Shown: positions 7,358-15,457 of the stretch, piece after piece | Layout of the letters: each line of letters begins with the position of its first letter | Numbering within the stretch: the first letter of the stretch is position 1 | Program-made: the position numbers and the translations under genes | Notes under the pieces: generated by a model | Database searches by the model: none | Told to the model about the DNA's origin: nothing | What the model saw: the letters and a program-made list of their open reading frames with translations, nothing else | Assembly (NCBI GenBank): GCA_018065695.1 | Contig: JAGHST010000016.1 | Span: 1-64,000, forward strand | Source of the DNA: Candidatus Cacconaster caballi | GTDB taxonomy: Bacteria > Bacteroidota > Bacteroidia > Bacteroidales > UBA932 | Reading direction: 5' to 3' | DNA length: 64,000 bases

Positions 7358-9544
7358 ATGGGCAGTTTGAGATTCGACGCCTTCAAGGAGGCTGTAAAGA
7401 AAAAGCCGCTGGCAGTGGAAACGCCGCAGAGTATTCCATCCGAATATTTCGGAGAACTTGTTTTCGGAAGGAAGCAGATGCAGCAGTATCTCGACTCAGC
7501 AACTTTCAACGCCCTTGCCAACTGTATGGACAACAGTGTCAAACTGGACCCGGATACCGCCGACAAGGTAGCGGAAGGTATGAAGAAATGGGCTCTCTCC
7601 CACGGAGTCACGCATATCACCCACTGGTTCCAGCCTCTGACGGAAGGCACTGCCGAAAAGCACGATTCGTTTCTGGAATACAACGGAAAAGAATCTGTAA
7701 TCGAATCATTTACAGGCAAATCACTCGTTCAGCAGGAGCCTGACGCAAGTTCGTTTCCAAACGGAGGCATCCGCGCCACATTTGAAGCCCGCGGATACAC
7801 AGCCTGGGACCCTACCTCTCCTGTATTCATTCAGGAGGACACTCTTTGCATCCCCACAGTATTTGTTTCTTATACAGGCGAAGCACTGGACTATAAGACA
7901 CCTCTGAAGAAGGCCATCAACGCCGTCTCCGATGCCGCACTCCCAATCTGCCGCCTGTTCGACCCCGATGTCAGGAAAGTATATGCATATCTCGGGTGGG
8001 AACAGGAGTATTTCCTCGTAGATGAAGACCTTTATGCCGCAAGACCGGATCTCGCACTGACAGGCAGGACACTCATCGGCCACGCCTCATCCAAGAGCCA
8101 GCAGCTCAATGACCACTACTTCGGCGCCATTCCGCCCAGAGTGGCGGCCTTTATGCGTGAAATAGAAACGGAAGCCTACAGACTCGGCATCCCTATCAAG
8201 ACACGCCACAACGAAGCAGCCCCCAACCAGTTCGAATTCGCCCCCATCTATGGCGAAATGAATCTGGCCAACGACCAGAACCAACTGATGATGAACATTA
8301 TGCAGAAAGTTGCGCGCAAGCACGGCTTCGTGGCTCTTCTGCACGAAAAGCCATTTGCCGGAGTGAACGGCAGCGGCAAGCACAACAACTGGTCTCTCGG
8401 TACCGACAACGGCACTATGCTTCTGGCTCCCGGTAAGGACTATATGGGTAATCTGCAGTTCCTTACTTTCTTTGTCAACACCCTCGCAGCCGTCCAGAAA
8501 CACAACGGACTGCTCAAGGCCTCCATAGCGTCCGCCACCAATGCCCACCGGCTTGGTGCCGCAGAAGCGCCTCCAGCCATAATATCGGCATTTCTTGGCC
8601 GCACGATGACCGAAGTGCTCCGCAAACTCCGCGATCTTCCTGCCGACACCCCTGTAGAAATAGCGGGAAAGACGGGCAAATCGGTTGGCCTGGTTGAAAT
8701 CCCGCAGATATTTGTGGACAATACGGACCGTAACAGAACATCTCCTTTCGCCTTCACAGGCAACAGGTTCGAGTTCCGTGCCGTCGGCTCAAGCGCCAAC
8801 TGTGCCGGCGCAATGATAACTCTCAACGCCGCAGTAGCCGACCAGCTGCGCGACTTCAAGAAAGAGGTGGATGCAAGACTCACCGAAGGCAAGAGTATCA
8901 ACATCGCAGTGATGGAGTCTCTGAAACCTCTTATTGCATATATACTGGATGTCATCTGCTTCGACGGCAACGGATATACGGAAGAGTGGAGAAAGGAAGC
9001 ATCCCGCCGGGGTCTCGACACTGTGGACAGCGTGCCCGAGATGTTCAAATGTTTCACATCGCCCGAATCCGTGGCAATGTTCGAGCGCACAGGCGTCTAT
9101 ACCAGAGTGGAACTTGAGGCCCGCAACGAAGTCAAGTGGGAGACTTACAGCAAAAAGATTCAGATTGAGGGCAGGGTGTTCAGCCGCATAGCACTCAACC
9201 ACATAATACCCGTGGCAATCGGATATCAATCCAAGGTTCTGGAAAACATCAAGCTTCTGAAAGAGACTTTCCACGAAGATTTCAATACAATGGCTTCGGT
9301 GGAAATAGAGATAGCGGAGCATCTCTCACGCCACATAACTGACGTAAGAAACAACATAACAGATATGACAGATGCACTTGCAAAGGCCCGCAGAATCGAA
9401 GGTGCATACGAAAGAGCCGTGGCATTCCAAGCCATTGCGAACCGTTTCGAGCGTATCAGGAAGTCCATCGACTCCCTCGAGGAAATCGTTGACAACGAAC
9501 TCTGGCCTCTGCCTAAATACAGAGAACTGCTCTTTACAAACTGA
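7358..9544 (+). CDS. glnN: Glutamine synthetase type III
   Basis: GlnN joins ammonium to glutamate with ATP and is the usual nitrogen-assimilation enzyme of Bacteroidales. The 728-residue length fits type III (about 700-730), which is much longer than type I. The catalytic core includes GWEQEYFLVDEDLY, RHNEAAPNQFEFAP, NGSGKHNNWSLGT and NRTSPFAFTGNRFEFR, with the glutamate, ammonium and ATP site residues. The helical C-terminal region (EHLSRHITDVRNNIT) is also characteristic. The start follows the metallophosphoesterase stop by 24 bases; no P-II or ammonium transporter gene is near. Its 3' end overlaps the convergent phosphoesterase by 11 bases. Confidence 0.96.
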   Translation: MGSLRFDAFKEAVKKKPLAVETPQSIPSEYFGELVFGRKQMQQYLDSATFNALANCMDNSVKLDPDTADKVAEGMKKWALSHGVTHITHWFQPLTEGTAEKHDSFLEYNGKESVIESFTGKSLVQQEPDASSFPNGGIRATFEARGYTAWDPTSPVFIQEDTLCIPTVFVSYTGEALDYKTPLKKAINAVSDAALPICRLFDPDVRKVYAYLGWEQEYFLVDEDLYAARPDLALTGRTLIGHASSKSQQLNDHYFGAIPPRVAAFMREIETEAYRLGIPIKTRHNEAAPNQFEFAPIYGEMNLANDQNQLMMNIMQKVARKHGFVALLHEKPFAGVNGSGKHNNWSLGTDNGTMLLAPGKDYMGNLQFLTFFVNTLAAVQKHNGLLKASIASATNAHRLGAAEAPPAIISAFLGRTMTEVLRKLRDLPADTPVEIAGKTGKSVGLVEIPQIFVDNTDRNRTSPFAFTGNRFEFRAVGSSANCAGAMITLNAAVADQLRDFKKEVDARLTEGKSINIAVMESLKPLIAYILDVICFDGNGYTEEWRKEASRRGLDTVDSVPEMFKCFTSPESVAMFERTGVYTRVELEARNEVKWETYSKKIQIEGRVFSRIALNHIIPVAIGYQSKVLENIKLLKETFHEDFNTMASVEIEIAEHLSRHITDVRNNITDMTDALAKARRIEGAYERAVAFQAIANRFERIRKSIDSLEEIVDNELWPLPKYRELLFTN

Positions 9545-10727
9545 AACTGTCAAGAACCGCTCCTTTTGCTGAACGTACTTCAACGTTGAGCGACTTTTTG
9601 GTAACAGTAATGATGGCAGCCGCGCAGTCGTCGGTAGCTTTGAGATTCATTACTTTTTTGTGGATTCCGTCGTTGTACATCGCTTCCTCCGGAACACGAT
9701 ACTTTCTGCCCGATGAGCCGATATCAAGATACCAGGTGCCGTCCACATTTTCCGTTCGGGAATATTTGTGGTCATGACCGCCGATAAAGAGGTTTACGCC
9801 GGCTTCCCTGAACGCTTCAACCCAGAGAGGGCGCATATATTTTGATACACCTGAATCAGTTTCGTTTGAGCCATAAACAGACTTGTGACCGAAAGCCACC
9901 AGATACTTGTATTTTCCTTTCATCTTTGATGCAACCTGCTTTAGCCATTCGGCCTGGGCATTGTACTTCTCAGAGATTGTAGTGTTGGAGTCGCCGGTAT
10001 CAAGTCCCACGAAAAGAACGTTTCCGTAAAGGAAATAATAATTGGAATTGAGACACTGCTCAATCCCATTTTGAGGATTGCAGAACAAGGAATTGTAGCC
10101 TGCAGGAGTCTGCATCATATGAATATGGCCGTTCTCCATCTTGTGGCCCCAGTATTCGTGATCACCGGGAGTTCCCGCGTGGAGATGTCTTCTGAAGAAC
10201 GGATGGCCCAGAGCCCACTCCCACTCCTTTTCCGAACAGCCGTAGTCGGTATAGTCTCCGCTGCAGATTGAGAGCAGCGGCTGAGCCCCGGTAAGGGAAT
10301 CCACGGCAGACAGAAGCGGGTATGTATTTGCATTGAACGCAGGCTGGAAATCCACGAAAGCTATGAATTTCCACTCTCCGCAATCTTCCGGCGGGGCTGT
10401 GCGGAAACGTCCTTCTTCGGAAACGCTGTCACCCAGCCGGACACGATAGAGATATTCGCATCCCGGATTGAGGCCTGAAAGTGGAACACGGCAGGCATAT
10501 CCTTCCCATCCGCTCACCGAAGGATCGTGCTCTTCAATTTTCCACGGAGATTCGACCGGAGTAAGGAGAATGGCTTCGCTGAAGAGAGTGTCAGTCGGGC
10601 AAGTCAGTTCCAGAAGGCTTCCGGGGCTGTCACAATGCCAGTTTATCCCGACCTGGGAAGACGCATCCTCTCCGGGTGAAGCGACGATGAATCTGAATAC
10701 CGTCAGAAAAAAACAGAGAATTTTCAT
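9534..10727 (-). CDS. Secreted metallophosphoesterase, paralogue of the 6014-7333 gene
   Basis: The 397-residue protein has an N-terminal hydrophobic signal (MKILCFFLTVFRFIVA), then SPGEDASSQVGINW, which matches the N domain of the gene at 6014. Catalytic blocks are CSGDYTDYG, GDHEYWG, VAFGHKSVYG and GGHDHKYSRT, so this copy keeps the full GHDH metal site, unlike its paralogue. It is expected to hydrolyse phosphate esters in the periplasm or at the surface. It follows the beta-barrel gene by a single base and probably shares its transcript. The natural substrate is unknown. Confidence 0.85.
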   Translation of the reverse strand: MKILCFFLTVFRFIVASPGEDASSQVGINWHCDSPGSLLELTCPTDTLFSEAILLTPVESPWKIEEHDPSVSGWEGYACRVPLSGLNPGCEYLYRVRLGDSVSEEGRFRTAPPEDCGEWKFIAFVDFQPAFNANTYPLLSAVDSLTGAQPLLSICSGDYTDYGCSEKEWEWALGHPFFRRHLHAGTPGDHEYWGHKMENGHIHMMQTPAGYNSLFCNPQNGIEQCLNSNYYFLYGNVLFVGLDTGDSNTTISEKYNAQAEWLKQVASKMKGKYKYLVAFGHKSVYGSNETDSGVSKYMRPLWVEAFREAGVNLFIGGHDHKYSRTENVDGTWYLDIGSSGRKYRVPEEAMYNDGIHKKVMNLKATDDCAAAIITVTKKSLNVEVRSAKGAVLDSFSL

Positions 10728-10728
10728 C

Positions 10729-11331
10729 TCAGAATGTGTACTTTACGCCGATGGACGCATTGAATCCGCCATAACTGAAGCTGCCGCCGCGTCTGATATA
10801 TTCGTGATAGCCGTTGCAGAAAATGTCCCATTCGAAACGGCTGTTTATGAAAATGCCCCAGTCTTCGTTGAAATTGTAGCCGAGCCACGCTTTGAGGCCC
10901 AGATCCAGATAGAAGAGTCCTTTTCTGTCTCTTCCGTCAATCCCCACTTTTGAATAGGAAATCACCGGACCGGCAGCAAGGCCTATATTGAAATCGTCAC
11001 CGGCCACAAGATAGGGAGCCAGAAACAGATTTGACTCACCGGTACCGTCTATGTCGGCAGATGGAATCTCATCCTTCATCCTGTATGGGATATAGAGGTC
11101 GAACTCCCCGGTAAGGCCGAAGCGGTCATCCAGGCTGCGATTCACGAACAGTGCTATCTGATTGCTTTCCTGATTGACAGTATAGTTGGTGTTGTCGTAG
11201 TTGATTTTCATAAGTTTGCTGGCATATCCGAAGGATGCGCCCATGCTCCAGTCGTCTTCCTGGGCCGATACGCTTGAAATGCAGCATATAAGAGCTGCCA
11301 TTAATAAAATCCGCTTCATTTTATAATTCAT
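10729..11331 (-). CDS. Outer-membrane beta-barrel protein (porin-like)
   Basis: The 200-residue protein has a signal peptide ending near SSVSAQ, alternating polar and aromatic strands (SMGASFGYASKL, LTGEFDLYIPYRM, IGLAAGPVISY) and a C-terminal phenylalanine (GVKYTF), the recognition signal for the BAM machinery. It fits the outer-membrane beta-barrel (OMP_b-brl) family with about eight strands. An alternative start is the ATG at 11319, four codons in. It lies between the esterase gene and the metallophosphoesterase on the same strand, so the three look like one surface-associated operon. Confidence 0.8.
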   Translation of the reverse strand: MNYKMKRILLMAALICCISSVSAQEDDWSMGASFGYASKLMKINYDNTNYTVNQESNQIALFVNRSLDDRFGLTGEFDLYIPYRMKDEIPSADIDGTGESNLFLAPYLVAGDDFNIGLAAGPVISYSKVGIDGRDRKGLFYLDLGLKAWLGYNFNEDWGIFINSRFEWDIFCNGYHEYIRRGGSFSYGGFNASIGVKYTF

Positions 11332-11362
11332 CTTATTTGTTTATACATTATTGCCTGATAAT

Positions 11363-12805
11363 CTATCCCTGTCCCTGCGATTTGACCTCTATCGGGCCCC
11401 GGGAGGGATCGTATCCCGAGTGTTTGAGACGGCGCACATACACCCTGCCGCCGCTGGAAACGTAGAGATTGTTGCCTATAAATGCCAGAGCGTCAACAGA
11501 GCGTGAGGGAAGGGTCAGAATGGCACGTACACGTCCGTTCTGATCGCATACCTGCACGCCGGTAGGAGTGGCGACGAAGAGATTTCCGGCAGTATCGAAG
11601 GCCATATCGCGCGCTACGTAGCCTTTGCAGCTGTTGTCGGGGTTGTGAAGATAGTAGAACTGCTCCTGCGCACGGCGTGAGCCGTCGGGCATTATGATGC
11701 TGTTCATAATCCAGGCTGAATTCTCTTCCGCCACTGCCACCATCTTTCCTGTAGGATACACGGCTTCGGTGCAGGGCTTCGAAAGCCGCTCCATCACTTC
11801 GCGGGAAGGATTTTCCACGAGCTGCCAGGATACCTCACGCTCATCTCCCTTCCCGAGAAGGGACTGAAGCATATCGTTGCGCGACTCCCCTGCCTTTACA
11901 GGTTCGGGCCAGCCTTTCCAGAGCCATCTCATTGCGTCTGGAAACATCTGCGTGCCGTGATACACACTGTGACCGCCCCTGTCCCAATGGGCGATCTCCT
12001 CATATCCGGCAAAATCCAGGGCGGACTCCATCAGCAGGTTCTGCTCCCACCACTCTCCGAAAAGAGGGTTCCAGGCATCTTTCATTCCGTCCTGGAGGAA
12101 TATTCGGATAGGTTTCGGCTCGGTCTTGCGTACCAATGCGGGATAGTCGTTGCCACCTCTCATCGAGACGTATGTGCCGACGCTGCTATAGACGCGGCTG
12201 AAGAGGTCCGGCCTTTCCCATGCAGCGGTGAAGGCCGCAATGCCGCTGCTGCTGGCGCCCGTTATTGCCCTGTCCTTGGCATCGCGGGATATTGTCACGG
12301 GAAGTCCTTCAGGGGTCTTCAGCGATTCGGCCAAAGGCAGGACCTCGGTCTCAAGGAAACGGGCGAAGGTTCCGTCCATCCGGTCGAATTCGTTGCTGCG
12401 GTTGTACCGCACTACATTCCCGTTCTCATCGTATGTGGTGCCGCTCTGAACAAAAACCCCTATCGCAAGAGGCATCTCCCCGCGGAGAATGAGATTGTCC
12501 AGAACAGTTGTGGCCTGAAAGAGAATTCCGTCCATACAGACGAGCAGGCAGGCGGGCCTTGACGCATCGTAGCCGTGCGGGATATATACCTTGACGTTGC
12601 GTACGGTATTCGGGTAAATCTTAGAATTATCTATCTGACAATCTATTATAACACCCTTGAGCGAATCTGCCACAGGAACGAAGGCCGGATCGGAAGGATA
12701 GCTGGCATTATGCACCATCTCCTGTCCCCGTAGGCCGGACGGCAGAACAAGTGTCAGAATAAGGGCGGAAAGCAGTGCGATTTTATTTCTCATACTACAG
12801 GTCAT
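11363..12805 (-). CDS. Secreted alpha/beta-hydrolase esterase with C-terminal propeller-like segment
   Basis: The 480-residue protein starts with a signal peptide (RNKIALLSALILTLVLPSG). Residues of roughly 45-310 form an esterase-D/enterochelin-esterase-like hydrolase with the nucleophile elbow GASSSG, the acid region FLQDGMKD and the histidine region RGGHSVYHG. The last roughly 130 residues (MAFDTAGNLFVATPTGVQVC, then AFIGNNLYVSSGG) resemble SMP-30/gluconolactonase blades but are too few for a full propeller. It may cleave acylated carbohydrates or siderophore-like esters. A second in-frame ATG at 12793 gives a more typical signal peptide. The stop of the LD-carboxypeptidase gene precedes it by one base. 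Confidence 0.8.
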   Translation of the reverse strand: MTCSMRNKIALLSALILTLVLPSGLRGQEMVHNASYPSDPAFVPVADSLKGVIIDCQIDNSKIYPNTVRNVKVYIPHGYDASRPACLLVCMDGILFQATTVLDNLILRGEMPLAIGVFVQSGTTYDENGNVVRYNRSNEFDRMDGTFARFLETEVLPLAESLKTPEGLPVTISRDAKDRAITGASSSGIAAFTAAWERPDLFSRVYSSVGTYVSMRGGNDYPALVRKTEPKPIRIFLQDGMKDAWNPLFGEWWEQNLLMESALDFAGYEEIAHWDRGGHSVYHGTQMFPDAMRWLWKGWPEPVKAGESRNDMLQSLLGKGDEREVSWQLVENPSREVMERLSKPCTEAVYPTGKMVAVAEENSAWIMNSIIMPDGSRRAQEQFYYLHNPDNSCKGYVARDMAFDTAGNLFVATPTGVQVCDQNGRVRAILTLPSRSVDALAFIGNNLYVSSGGRVYVRRLKHSGYDPSRGPIEVKSQGQG

Positions 12806-12806
12806 A

Positions 12807-13739
12807 TTACAGGAATTTCAAACTGCCTCCGGAAGCATCCACCTTGAGTTCCACTTCCCTGCCCTCATAAAGACTGTAATTCGGGTGCTCGTGGCCGCAG
12901 GAGAAGCCGTATAGTACAGGTTTGTCGAGATCTTTCGTATAGTCATCGATGAGGTCGAGTACCTTCCTCTGCCACTCATCCTGTCCGCCGATATCGGTGA
13001 ACTGTCCTACTATCAAGCCTTTGATGCGCTTCAGATAGCCCCCTTCCCTTAGGGTGTTGAGCATACGGTCAACAGTGTACATACGCTCGTCAATGTCTTC
13101 TATGAAGAGAATCGTGTCCTCGTCGAAATGATTTTCATACGGAGTGCCGAGGGTGGATATCATAAGCGCCAGATTGCCACCGAAAAGGCGTCCTCTCGCA
13201 CAACCCGGCCTGCTGTATTTGTGAGGGCCGCTTTCGTATCCCGTCAAGGTTCCGAAAAGAGCATCGTGAAGAGCCTCTTCGGAGATTCGGGCATCTTTTT
13301 CCGTACCGAACGGATTGAGCGAAGGCATTGCACCGTGAATCGACTCGATGCGGCGCGTGCCGAGCATGGCGTGGAATATTGTGATGTCGCTGAAGCCGAC
13401 AATCCATTTCGGATATCTGACAAAGAGACTCTTGTCCAAGGCGGAAACTGTATGCATTGAGCCATATCCGCCTCTGAATGAGATTATTGCCTTTACATCA
13501 GGATCTTTGAGCGCTTCCTCTATGTCTGAGGCACGATCGGCCGGAGTGCCTGCGAAATCTCCCGGAAGAACGTCAAATATGTGCTTTCCGAGTTTTATCT
13601 TGAGTCCCCAGGATTCGAGGAGATTCTTCCAGTATTCGGACTTGACGGCCTCCGGCTTAGGGCAGGAAGCCATTGCAAGAATGGCGACTGTATCGCCCTT
13701 CTTCAAAAATTCGGGTCTGAGATATTGTTCCATATCCAT
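12807..13739 (-). CDS. LD-carboxypeptidase, peptidase family S66
   Basis: The 310-residue protein matches the S66 family (LdcA/MccF). The nucleophilic serine sits in FRGGYGSMH, WIVGFSDIT is a conserved block, the Glu of the triad lies in the LFIEDIDE region, and the histidine in FSCGHEHPNYSL. LdcA cleaves the terminal D-alanine from murein tetrapeptides during wall recycling; MccF-like members cleave microcin-type amides. No signal peptide is seen, so it is cytosolic, which suits recycling. A second ATG two codons in (13733) is possible. It is the first gene of a four-gene run on the minus strand. Confidence 0.88.
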   Translation of the reverse strand: MDMEQYLRPEFLKKGDTVAILAMASCPKPEAVKSEYWKNLLESWGLKIKLGKHIFDVLPGDFAGTPADRASDIEEALKDPDVKAIISFRGGYGSMHTVSALDKSLFVRYPKWIVGFSDITIFHAMLGTRRIESIHGAMPSLNPFGTEKDARISEEALHDALFGTLTGYESGPHKYSRPGCARGRLFGGNLALMISTLGTPYENHFDEDTILFIEDIDERMYTVDRMLNTLREGGYLKRIKGLIVGQFTDIGGQDEWQRKVLDLIDDYTKDLDKPVLYGFSCGHEHPNYSLYEGREVELKVDASGGSLKFL

Positions 13740-13754
13740 AATTGAAGTTAAAAT

Positions 13755-13763
13755 GCGAATTTA
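13755..13763 (-). promoter_or_regulatory. -7 promoter box for the S66 peptidase operon
   Basis: The minus strand reads TAAATTCGC, one base off the consensus, about 15 bases before the ATG at 13739. It is divergent from the box at 13787. Confidence 0.5.
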
Positions 13764-13786
13764 ACAATTATTTTCCATAATATGGT

Positions 13787-13795
13787 TATCTTTGC
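13787..13795 (+). promoter_or_regulatory. -7 promoter box for the HerA-like gene
   Basis: TATCTTTGC, an exact consensus match, lies 33 bases before the ATG at 13829. Confidence 0.6.
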
Positions 13796-13828
13796 ACGAT
13801 AGACATTATTAAGAATTACGAGACAGCT

Positions 13829-15442
13829 ATGTATTCAAACGGCAAACTGTATGTCGCCCACTCCGAAAGCGGCGAAATTGACATCATCGGCTCCATGGCC
13901 AACCGCCACGGACTGATTGCCGGTGCCACCGGAACCGGTAAAACCGTTACCCTCCAAGTTCTTGCAGAAACCTTCTCGCAGGCGGGAGTTCCTTGCTTTA
14001 TGGCTGATATGAAGGGCGACCTTTCCGGTATAAGCCGTGAGGGACGCCTGAGCGGCTTCATCGAAAAGAGATGTCAGGAATTCGGAATAGCCGACCCCAA
14101 ATTCGAAGGCTGCCCGACGAGATTCTTCGATGTCTTCTCTGAGAAAGGGTTCCCGATGCGCACAACCGTTTCTGCCATGGGTCCTCAGCTCCTTTCAAGG
14201 CTTATGGATCTCAATGAAGTCCAAAGCGGTGTTCTCAACGTGGTCTTCAAGGTTGCCGACGACAACAATCTTCTCCTCATAGACCTGAAAGACCTCAAGA
14301 TGATGCTGGATTTCGTGGCGAAGAATTCAACCCGGCTGACAACCGCATACGGCAACGTTTCCTCTGCCAGCATCGGCGCCATACAGCGCTCTCTGCTTGC
14401 CATCGAAAGCGAAGGCGGTGAGAGTTTCTTCGGAGAGCCGGCTTTCGACGTGGAAGACCTCATAGACACAGAAGGAGGCCGCGGCGTGATGAACGTCCTT
14501 GCCGCAGACAGGCTGATGCTCAACCCGAAGCTCTATTCCACATATCTGCTATGGCTTCTCACGGAGCTCTACGGCCGTCTGCCCGAAGTGGGTGATATGG
14601 AGCTCCCGAAACTGGTTTTTTTCTTCGACGAAGCCCATATGCTCTTCGACGGAACGTCAAAAGCACTTGTCTCCAAGATAGAACAGGTTGTACGCCTCAT
14701 ACGTTCGAAGGGCGTAGGAATATATTTCATCACACAGTCTCCTTCCGACATACCTGTGGAAATCCTCGGCCAGTTGGGCAACCGCATTCAGCACGCCCTT
14801 CGCGCCTTCACTCCTCAGGACCAGAAGACGGTAGTCGCCGCAGCCCGTACATTCCGTGCCAATCCGGCATTCAAGACGGAAGATGCCATTATGGACCTCG
14901 GCACAGGAGAAGCACTCGTCTCGCTTCTCGATGAAAAAGGCTCGCCAAGCGTAGTGGAACGCGCCCGCATCCTTTTCCCTCTCAGCCAGATAGGAGCAAT
15001 AACAGACGCAGAGAGAGAGCAGGTCAACAGTCTTGCGCCACGCCGCATCAAAGAGTACTCTGATTTCTTCGACCGCGAAAGCGCATACGAAGTGCTTACA
15101 GAGGTCAACGAAAAGGTTGAAGAAGCGAAAGAGGCCGAACGCCTGGCGAAAGAGCAGGCTGCAGCTGAAAAGGAAGCCCGCAGGGAGGAAGAGAGAAAGG
15201 CAAAGCAGAGTTCCCGCCTCAAACGGACAATATTCGGCACGATTCTTGGCGCTGCCGCAACAAGCTTCGCACGTTCAATGGGCACTCAGGTGGCGAGGAA
15301 TGTGGTTGGCAAATCCACATCGAAGTCCGGTGCAGGAAAGTCTTCTGCGGCCGCTTCCCTTTTCGGCAGAGCCGCAAAGACCGCCACTACCACCGCTACG
15401 CGCAAAGTCACGGAAGAAATACTCAAAAGCATTCTGAAATAG
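13829..15442 (+). CDS. HerA-like ATPase, DUF853 (YjgR family)
   Basis: The 537-residue protein is a RecA-fold ATPase of the HerA/FtsK clan. The Walker A motif is GATGTGKTVTLQ near residue 35, Walker B is VFFFDEAHMLF near 265, and YFITQSPSDIP is the sensor region. After the core come a charged coiled coil rich in Lys/Glu (about 430-465) and a Gly/Ala/Ser-rich basic tail, as in E. coli YjgR. No NurA-like nuclease or other defence gene is adjacent, so I do not read it as a HerA-based defence system. The cellular role of this family is not settled. Confidence 0.88.
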   Translation: MYSNGKLYVAHSESGEIDIIGSMANRHGLIAGATGTGKTVTLQVLAETFSQAGVPCFMADMKGDLSGISREGRLSGFIEKRCQEFGIADPKFEGCPTRFFDVFSEKGFPMRTTVSAMGPQLLSRLMDLNEVQSGVLNVVFKVADDNNLLLIDLKDLKMMLDFVAKNSTRLTTAYGNVSSASIGAIQRSLLAIESEGGESFFGEPAFDVEDLIDTEGGRGVMNVLAADRLMLNPKLYSTYLLWLLTELYGRLPEVGDMELPKLVFFFDEAHMLFDGTSKALVSKIEQVVRLIRSKGVGIYFITQSPSDIPVEILGQLGNRIQHALRAFTPQDQKTVVAAARTFRANPAFKTEDAIMDLGTGEALVSLLDEKGSPSVVERARILFPLSQIGAITDAEREQVNSLAPRRIKEYSDFFDRESAYEVLTEVNEKVEEAKEAERLAKEQAAAEKEARREEERKAKQSSRLKRTIFGTILGAAATSFARSMGTQVARNVVGKSTSKSGAGKSSAAASLFGRAAKTATTTATRKVTEEILKSILK

Positions 15443-15457
15443 AGATTCCCAATTTTT

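Noticed and set aside
7333-7358. Separate glnN promoter in the 24-base gap
   Set aside because: No TAnnTTTGC-like box is visible there; transcription may come from the upstream genes or from inside them.
13829-15442. HerA-NurA or HerA-based defence system
   Set aside because: The protein is of the DUF853/YjgR type and no nuclease, SIR2 or DUF4297 partner is adjacent.
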